Of a stretch of DNA of 11,267 bases, positions 6,687 to 11,267 are shown in pieces. Position 1 is the first letter of the stretch. The number at the start of each line of letters is the position of its first letter. Where the stretch lies: the NCBI GenBank assembly GCA_020850915.1, contig JADZDV010000237.1, positions 1-11,267 on the forward strand, read 5' to 3'. The notes below the pieces were generated by a model, which was given only the letters and a program-made list of their open reading frames with translations, had not been told where the DNA came from and did no database searches. The DNA comes from Chloroflexota bacterium (GTDB lineage: Bacteria > Chloroflexota > UBA6077 > JADZDV01). Made by a program: the position numbers and the translations under genes.

Positions 6687-8180
6687 AGCTCAGCGATCGG
6701 TCAGTCGGTAGCGAGTAAGAGTCGCGCGTACGATTACTCGATACCCTTTGTGGTCGGCGCTTCGTCCGCCGGCACGATCATCGAGTGGTACGACTTCTAT
6801 CTCTACGCTCTCTTGACGCCCTTTCTCGCACCGCTCTTCTTCCCGTCCGACAATCCCACGGCCTCGCTGCTCGCGGGCTTCGCGGTGTACGGCGCTGGCT
6901 TCGCGGTGCGACCGTTCGGAGCCGTCGTGTTCGGCCGGATCGGCGACGTCATCGGAAGGAAATACGCCTTCCTGCTGACCGTGTCGATCATGGGCGGGGC
7001 GACCACGCTCGTGGGCATCCTGCCAACCTACGCCCACATCGGCATTCTCGCCCCGGTGGTCCTGACGACGCTCCGTCTGCTTCAGGGTCTGGCGCTCGGC
7101 GGTGAATACGGCGGCGCCGCGGTCTACGTCGCGGAGCACGCGCCGGACCGCAAGCGTGGCCTGTACACCTCGTGGATTCAGACAACCGCGACCGTCGGCA
7201 TGTTTGCCGCGCTCCTGGTCATCCTCGTGACGCGCCTCGGCTTTGGAGACGACGCGTACAAGGCGTGGGGCTGGCGCGTGCCGTTCCTGATCTCCGTCTT
7301 CCTGGTCGCGGGCGCGCTCTACATCCGCATGCGCCTCCAGGAGACGCCCCTGTTCAGCCGGCTGAAGGCGCAGGGACAGACTTCCACCACGACTTCTCAC
7401 TGGGCGAAGGAGAGCTTTGGCGGCAACCGCGTCGGCATCATCCTGCTGGTGCTCATTGGGATGACGGCCGGGCAGGCGGTCGTCTGGTATCAGGGCCAGT
7501 TCCAGGCGCTGTTCTTCCTGATCGTGTACCTGAAGTCCGCGTACGTGCCCGCGTACATCATTCTCCTGCTCTCTATCCTGTTCGCCACCCCGTTCTTCGT
7601 GTTCTTCGGCTGGCTCTCCGACAAGATCGGCCGCAAGCCGGTGATCCTGGGTGGCTGCCTCATCGCGGCAGTGACGTACGTGCCGATCTACCAGGCGATG
7701 ATCGCCAATGCGAACCTCACTTACGACGCCGCCGGCAAGATCACCGGCGCCAACCCGAACATCGCCATGGAGACCCTGCTGGTCTGGATCCAGATCATTT
7801 ACGTCACGATGGTCTACGGACCGATCGCCGCGTTCCTCGTCGAGTACTTCCCCGCCCGCATCCGCTACACCTCGCTCTCTATCCCCTATCACCTGGGGAA
7901 TGGCGAGTTCGGCGGTTGGCTGCCGACGATCTATCTCGGCCTCGTCGCGGCGACCATCACCGGCCCCGGCCACATCTCATTCCTCGGCATCGACCTGCGG
8001 GCCTGGAATCCCTCGAACGACCCAAACGGCAACATCCTGGCCGGTCTTGCCTATACCATCGCGGTGGCCGTCATCACCGCGGTGATCGGGTGGTTCTTCA
8101 TTCCCGAGACCAAGGACCGGAACATCTGGGAAGAGGTGGACGAGCCGGCGACGCCCGCGACAGCGCCAGTCAACGCCTGA
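6684..8180 (+). CDS. MFS transporter, metabolite:H+ symporter (MHS) group
   Basis: From the TTG start the product is 498 residues. It shows the hallmarks of the MHS group (ProP, KgtP, ShiA relatives): GASSAGTIIEWYDFYLYALL (25-44), VRPFGAVVFGRIGDVIGRKY (75-94), LRLLQGLALGGEYGGAAVYVAEHAP (130-154), the second-half motif GWLSDKIGRK (309-318), YFPARIRYTSLSIPYHLGNGEFGGWLP (388-414) and a PETKD ending (474-478). Twelve membrane segments are expected. Loops at about 340-362 and 425-450 are longer and more polar than in E. coli members. Known members carry proline/betaine, 2-oxoglutarate, shikimate or citrate with protons; here a carboxylate is likely because acyl-CoA synthetases follow, but the substrate cannot be read from sequence. 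It stands alone between a 301-nt and a 138-nt gap, so it may have its own promoter. Confidence 0.9.
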   Translation: MSSAIGQSVASKSRAYDYSIPFVVGASSAGTIIEWYDFYLYALLTPFLAPLFFPSDNPTASLLAGFAVYGAGFAVRPFGAVVFGRIGDVIGRKYAFLLTVSIMGGATTLVGILPTYAHIGILAPVVLTTLRLLQGLALGGEYGGAAVYVAEHAPDRKRGLYTSWIQTTATVGMFAALLVILVTRLGFGDDAYKAWGWRVPFLISVFLVAGALYIRMRLQETPLFSRLKAQGQTSTTTSHWAKESFGGNRVGIILLVLIGMTAGQAVVWYQGQFQALFFLIVYLKSAYVPAYIILLLSILFATPFFVFFGWLSDKIGRKPVILGGCLIAAVTYVPIYQAMIANANLTYDAAGKITGANPNIAMETLLVWIQIIYVTMVYGPIAAFLVEYFPARIRYTSLSIPYHLGNGEFGGWLPTIYLGLVAATITGPGHISFLGIDLRAWNPSNDPNGNILAGLAYTIAVAVITAVIGWFFIPETKDRNIWEEVDEPATPATAPVNA

Positions 8181-8213
8181 TCCTCCATCGTCGCCTCCAG
8201 AGTAGGGGGGCTG

Positions 8214-8241
8214 ACGGGGCCGGCTGCATAGCCGGCCCCGT
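8214..8241 (+). terminator. 12-bp perfect hairpin after the MFS gene
   Basis: ACGGGGCCGGCT (8214-8225) pairs perfectly with AGCCGGCCCCGT (8230-8241) around a GCAT loop. It lies 34 nt after the MFS stop and is the strongest hairpin I found. It probably ends or slows transcription from the MFS gene. The downstream bases (ATCATGTC) are not a T-run, so it is not a classical intrinsic terminator; it could also be a 3'-end stabiliser or part of a leader for the synthetase genes. Confidence 0.6.
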
Positions 8242-8258
8242 ATCATGTCACCACGACC

Positions 8259-8296
8259 CGGCGCGCCAGGCGCCCCATGGTGCCCAGGGCGCGCCG
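8259..8296 (+). promoter_or_regulatory. Stem-loop just upstream of the first synthetase
   Basis: CGGCGCGCC (8259-8267) pairs with GGCGCGCCG (8288-8296). Inside, GGCGCC (8269-8274) pairs with GGTGCC (8279-8284, one G-T wobble) around CCAT, leaving a small internal loop (A on one side, CAG on the other). The structure ends 9 nt before the Shine-Dalgarno of the synthetase. It could affect translation or mRNA stability, or be a DNA-level dyad. Very GC-rich genomes form such repeats by chance more often, so the role is uncertain. Confidence 0.45.
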
Positions 8297-8318
8297 ATCA
8301 ACGTCAGGAGGGACAGCT

Positions 8319-10232
8319 ATGACCGCCGGTCAGGAGTCGCCGTCCACCGCCGACTTTCAGCTCTTGCTGGACAGCGGCCAGGCCATCCCGCCACCGGTGA
8401 GCGTGGCCGAAAACGCGCTCGTGCCAGACTATGACTCCCTCTACGCTCGCTGGCAGAGCGCGCCGGAAGCCTTCTGGGACGAGATTGCCCGTGACCTGCA
8501 CTGGTATCAGCCCTGGGAGCGCACCCTCGAATGGAGCTACCCGTACGCGAAGTGGTTCCTCGGAGCACAGTGCAACATCACCGTGAACTGCCTCGACCGC
8601 CACGTCCAGTCCGGTCGCGGCGACAAGCTCGCCTGGCTCTGGCTGGCGGAAGATGGGACGGAGCGCCGCTTCAGCTACGCTGAGGTGCTGGCGCTGGTGA
8701 ATCGGACCGCCAACGGCCTGAAGGAGATCGGCGTCAACCGTGGCGACCGAGTCTGCCTGTACCTGCCGCTCACACCCGAGGGCATGGCCTGTATGCTGGC
8801 CTGCGCCCGGATCGGCGCGGTGCACTCTGTCGTCTACGCCGGACTCGGCGCGGGCGCGCTGCGCAGCCGCATCGAAGACGCGGGCGCGCGGGTCGTCATC
8901 ACCGCGGACGAAGGCTACCGCCGCGGGAAGGTCGTCCCGCTCAAAGCGATCGCCGACGAGGCCGTGGCAGGGCTCGCCTCGGTCGAGCACGTCGTCGTCT
9001 GGCAGCGCAACCCCGAGAGTCCTGCGCCGACTGGCCGCGAGCTCGACTTCCAGACCCTTGTCGAGCGCCAGTCGGACGTCTGTGAGCCCGCGATCATGGA
9101 CGCCGACGACCTATTGTTCCTGCTGTACACCTCCGGCACGACGGGCCGTCCGAAGGGTCCTGTGTACGTGCACGGAGGGTCTGCCGTCGGTACAAGCTAC
9201 TACTGTCGGATCGCCTTCGACCTGCGCGACGACGACCTGTACTGGTGCACCTCGGACATCGGCTGGATCGTCGGTCACAGCACGATGGTCTACGGACCGA
9301 TGATCAACGGCGTGAGCCTGGTCGTGCGCGAGGGCGCCCCAGATTTCCCTCACCCGGCTGTTTTCTGGGAGATCCTGGAGCGGTACCGGGTGACCAAGCT
9401 GTTCGTCGCCCCGACGACGATCCGGATGTTCATGAAGTTCGGCGAGGAGCTGCCCGCGAAGTATGACCTCTCCAGCCTGCGCCTGCTCATCTGCGCGGGC
9501 GAGCCGCTCAACCCGGAGGCCTGGCGCTGGGCGCACCGTAACATCGGCCGGGGCCGGGCACCGATCTGCGACAACTGGTGGCAGACCGAGACCGCCGGGC
9601 CAACCATCGGCACGCTCCCGAGCATGGTCAGCAAGCCCGGCAAGGCCGGCAAGCCGCTGCCAGGCTACGCTGCCGACGTCGTGGACCGGGATGGCCAGCC
9701 CGTTCCTCCCAACCGGGGCGGCTTCCTGGTCCTACGCAATCCCTGGCCGCAGATGATGCGGACCGTCTGGAACGCTCCGGAGCGGTACGAGGCGTACTGG
9801 AATCAGATCGACGGCTGTTACCTTGCTGGTGACGTGGCTACGCGGGACGAAGACGGCTACCTTTGCGTCCTGGGCCGGGCCGACGACGTGCTCAACGTGG
9901 CCGGCCATCGGATCGGCACCGCCGACGTCGAGAGCGCGCTGGTCGGCCACGGCGCGGTGGCCGAGGCGGCCGTGATCGGCAAGCCAGACCCGATCAAGGG
10001 AGAGGCGATCAAGGCGTTCGTCACGCTCAAAGTCGGCCAGGAGCCGAGCGACAGCCTGCGAACCGCGCTTATCGACCACGTCCGTCACGAGCTGGGGCCG
10101 ATCGCCTCGCCCGCCGAGCTGGAGTTCGTCCCCCGGCTCCCCAAGACCCGGTCCGGTAAGATCATGAGACGGCTCCTCAAGGCCCAGGAGCTGGGGCTGG
10201 ACCCCGGCGATATCACCACGCTCGAAGAATAA
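8319..10232 (+). CDS. AMP-forming acyl-CoA synthetase, ACS family (paralogue 1)
   Basis: A 637-residue enzyme of the acetyl-CoA synthetase family, expected to make acyl-CoA from a short-chain acid, ATP and CoA through an acyl-adenylate. The ACS N-terminal region is present (YAKWFLGAQCNITVNCLDRH, 76-95). The phosphate-binding loop is YTSGTTGRPKG (270-280), followed by DIGWIVGH (313-320), AGEPLNPEAW (393-402), DNWWQTET (418-425), the hinge block GRADDVLNVAGHRIGTADVES (519-539) and RSGKIMRRLL (611-620), with catalytic, acetylation-prone Lys614. Trp421, which limits pocket size in Acs, is kept, but the residue matching Thr311 of Salmonella Acs is Val318; also AGLGAGAL replaces the usual GGFSPEAL-type segment. 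The substrate may therefore differ from acetate (propionate is possible). ATG at 8319 is chosen over 8277 because AGGAGGGA at 8306-8313 precedes it. The second synthetase follows after 12 nt. Confidence 0.92.
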   Translation: MTAGQESPSTADFQLLLDSGQAIPPPVSVAENALVPDYDSLYARWQSAPEAFWDEIARDLHWYQPWERTLEWSYPYAKWFLGAQCNITVNCLDRHVQSGRGDKLAWLWLAEDGTERRFSYAEVLALVNRTANGLKEIGVNRGDRVCLYLPLTPEGMACMLACARIGAVHSVVYAGLGAGALRSRIEDAGARVVITADEGYRRGKVVPLKAIADEAVAGLASVEHVVVWQRNPESPAPTGRELDFQTLVERQSDVCEPAIMDADDLLFLLYTSGTTGRPKGPVYVHGGSAVGTSYYCRIAFDLRDDDLYWCTSDIGWIVGHSTMVYGPMINGVSLVVREGAPDFPHPAVFWEILERYRVTKLFVAPTTIRMFMKFGEELPAKYDLSSLRLLICAGEPLNPEAWRWAHRNIGRGRAPICDNWWQTETAGPTIGTLPSMVSKPGKAGKPLPGYAADVVDRDGQPVPPNRGGFLVLRNPWPQMMRTVWNAPERYEAYWNQIDGCYLAGDVATRDEDGYLCVLGRADDVLNVAGHRIGTADVESALVGHGAVAEAAVIGKPDPIKGEAIKAFVTLKVGQEPSDSLRTALIDHVRHELGPIASPAELEFVPRLPKTRSGKIMRRLLKAQELGLDPGDITTLEE

Positions 10233-10244
10233 GAGGTGTCTAGG

Positions 10245-11267
10245 ATGGCAACCGAACCGGTCGAGGGCGCAATCTCCGCGTTGCTGGTCGAGGAGCGACG
10301 GTACGAGCCGGACCCAGCCTTCAAAGCCCAGGCCAACGTCAACGATCCGGCCATCTACGAGCGCGCCAGTCGCGACCCGGAGCGCTTCTGGGCAGAGCGC
10401 GCCGCTGAGATCGACTGGATCAAGCCGTACGACAGGGTCCTCGACTGGCAGACGCCCTGGGCCAAGTGGTTCGTCGGCGGCAAGCTGAACGTCTCCGCCA
10501 ACTGCGTCGATCGACATGTCTCGAGCTGGCGTCGCAACAAGGCTGCCATCGTTTGGGAAGGGGAGCCCGGCGATCAGCGGGTCCTGACCTACCGCGACCT
10601 CTATCGCGAAGTCAATCGAGCCGCCGCGGCGCTCCAGCGCCTCGGGATCAAGAAGGGCGACCGCGTCGCGATCTACATGGGAATGATCCCGGAGCTGCCG
10701 ATCGCCATGCTCGCGTGCGCGCGGCTGGGCGCCCCCCACACCGTGATTTTCGCCGGATTCAGTCCCGAGTCGCTGCGCGACCGCATCCAGGACTGCGAAG
10801 CGAAGCTCGTCATCACCGCCGACGGCGGCCACCGCCGCGGCGGTGTCGTGCAGCTCAAGGAGGCCGTGGACAGGGCGATCGAAGACTGCCCCTCGGTAGA
10901 GCACGTCCTCGTCGTCAACCGCGCGATGGATCCCCACCACGTACCGTTCAAGAGCCCGCGTGACGTCTGGTGGCACCGGGCGATGGACGAGTCTGGCGCG
11001 GCCATCGTCCAGCCGGAGCCGATGGACTCCGAGGACCCGCTCTACATCCTCTACACCTCCGGCACGACCGGCAAGCCGAAGGGCATGCTCCACCCCAGCG
11101 CCGGCTACCTCGTCGGGACCATGGCGACGACCAGGGACGTCTTCGACCTGAAGGAAGAGGACGTGTACTGGTGCACCGCTGACATCGGCTGGGTCACCGG
11201 CCACAGCTACATCGTCTACGGGCCGCTGTCCGCCGGCGCCACCACCGTCATGTACGAGGGCGCGCCC
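10245..11267 (+). CDS. acs: Acetyl-CoA synthetase, AMP-forming (paralogue 2, 3' truncated by window)
   Basis: An open frame from ATG 10245 runs to the window edge (341 codons, about half of a 640-660-residue enzyme). AAGAGG at 10231-10236 is its ribosome site. Seen: [21 protein letters not shown] (47-67), [21 protein letters not shown] (71-91), [15 protein letters not shown] (167-181), [10 protein letters not shown] (190-199), P-loop [11 protein letters not shown] (270-280), [21 protein letters not shown] (308-328) and YEGAP at the edge. The Val317/Thr318 pair equals the acetate-pocket Val310/Thr311 of Salmonella Acs, so this copy looks like a true acetyl-CoA synthetase. The adenylation C-terminal part and the conserved lysine lie outside the window. 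It is almost certainly co-transcribed with paralogue 1. One oddity: PSAGY follows the P-loop where most Acs proteins have TTGGY. Confidence 0.92.
   Translation, partial: MATEPVEGAISALLVEERRYEPDPAFKAQANVNDPAIYERASRDPERFWAERAAEIDWIKPYDRVLDWQTPWAKWFVGGKLNVSANCVDRHVSSWRRNKAAIVWEGEPGDQRVLTYRDLYREVNRAAAALQRLGIKKGDRVAIYMGMIPELPIAMLACARLGAPHTVIFAGFSPESLRDRIQDCEAKLVITADGGHRRGGVVQLKEAVDRAIEDCPSVEHVLVVNRAMDPHHVPFKSPRDVWWHRAMDESGAAIVQPEPMDSEDPLYILYTSGTTGKPKGMLHPSAGYLVGTMATTRDVFDLKEEDVYWCTADIGWVTGHSYIVYGPLSAGATTVMYEGAP

Noticed and set aside
6690..7973. 427-codon minus-strand open frame opposite the MFS gene
   Set aside because: It lies entirely under a clear MHS transporter; the peptide is extremely rich in Arg, Asp, Glu and Gln with no hydrophobic core, typical of an antisense shadow.
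8241..8246. TATCAT as a -10 element for the synthetase pair
   Set aside because: The matching -35 position falls in the GC-only stem of the first hairpin and has no resemblance to TTGACA.
8277..8318. Upstream ATG at 8277 as start of paralogue 1
   Set aside because: It falls inside the loop region of the second hairpin, has no ribosome site, and the added 14 residues are not ACS-like; ATG 8319 has AGGAGGGA at good distance.
7172..8434. 420-codon plus-strand frame crossing from the MFS gene into the synthetase
   Set aside because: It is an alternative frame of the MFS gene running through the hairpin spacer; the peptide is Arg/Pro/His-rich without motifs.
8319..10232. Calling paralogue 1 propionyl-CoA synthetase (PrpE)
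   Set aside because: Val at the Thr311-equivalent suggests it, but DNWWQTET keeps the Acs-like Trp-Trp, whereas PrpE from memory has DNYWQTE. The evidence is mixed, so I kept the general call.
9732..11204. 490-codon open frame on the minus strand opposite the synthetase genes
   Set aside because: It spans two well-supported plus-strand genes and the gap between them, shows no family motif and has the Asp/Gly/Arg/Val-rich composition expected from the antisense of GC-rich codons.
1..11267. CRISPR, tRNA, rRNA, insertion sequence or phage signals
   Set aside because: I scanned for repeated spacer-like units, terminal inverted repeats, transposase or integrase motifs and tRNA-like cloverleaf signatures and saw none.

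Overview
This is a GC-rich window from a bacterial chromosome. Genes start with ATG, GTG or TTG, and every supported gene lies on the plus strand. The gene families and base composition would fit a Chloroflexota (Thermomicrobia-like) or actinobacterial genome. That is an inference from general character only; no marker gene is present.

Layout. (1) 1-102: the last 33 codons of an unrecognised gene. (2) 103-2054: a promoter-like sequence, then a two-gene unit made of a lipoprotein of the NMT1/THI5-like solute-binding fold and a HAD-family hydrolase 2 nt behind it. (3) 2192-6382: a tightly packed four-gene unit (gaps of 2 and 14 nt, then a 4-nt overlap). It holds a two-helix DUF485-like small membrane protein, a sodium:solute symporter (SSS) of the acetate/monocarboxylate (ActP/MctP) type, a LytS-type histidine kinase and a LytTR-type response regulator. 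(4) 6383-6683: a 301-nt spacer without a gene. (5) 6684-8180: an MFS transporter of the metabolite:H+ symporter group. (6) 8181-8318: a 138-nt spacer with two strong hairpins. (7) 8319-11267: two tandem AMP-forming acetyl-CoA synthetase (ACS) paralogues 12 nt apart, the second cut by the window edge.

Read together, genes 3-7 look like a locus for sensing, taking up and activating short-chain carboxylates. The symporter, and perhaps the MFS protein, would bring in acetate, propionate, pyruvate or a similar acid. The kinase/regulator pair would adjust transporter or synthetase expression. The two synthetases would convert the acid to its CoA thioester. Each piece belongs to a known family, so I do not claim a new enzymatic system. 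The points most worth following are the resemblance of the arrangement to CrbS/R (an SSS-linked sensor controlling acs), the different acyl-pocket residues of the two synthetases, a long hydrophilic insert in the symporter, and the structured leader before the synthetase pair.

I saw no tRNA, rRNA, CRISPR array, insertion sequence or phage gene. The long minus-strand open frames behave as antisense shadows of the GC-rich genes.
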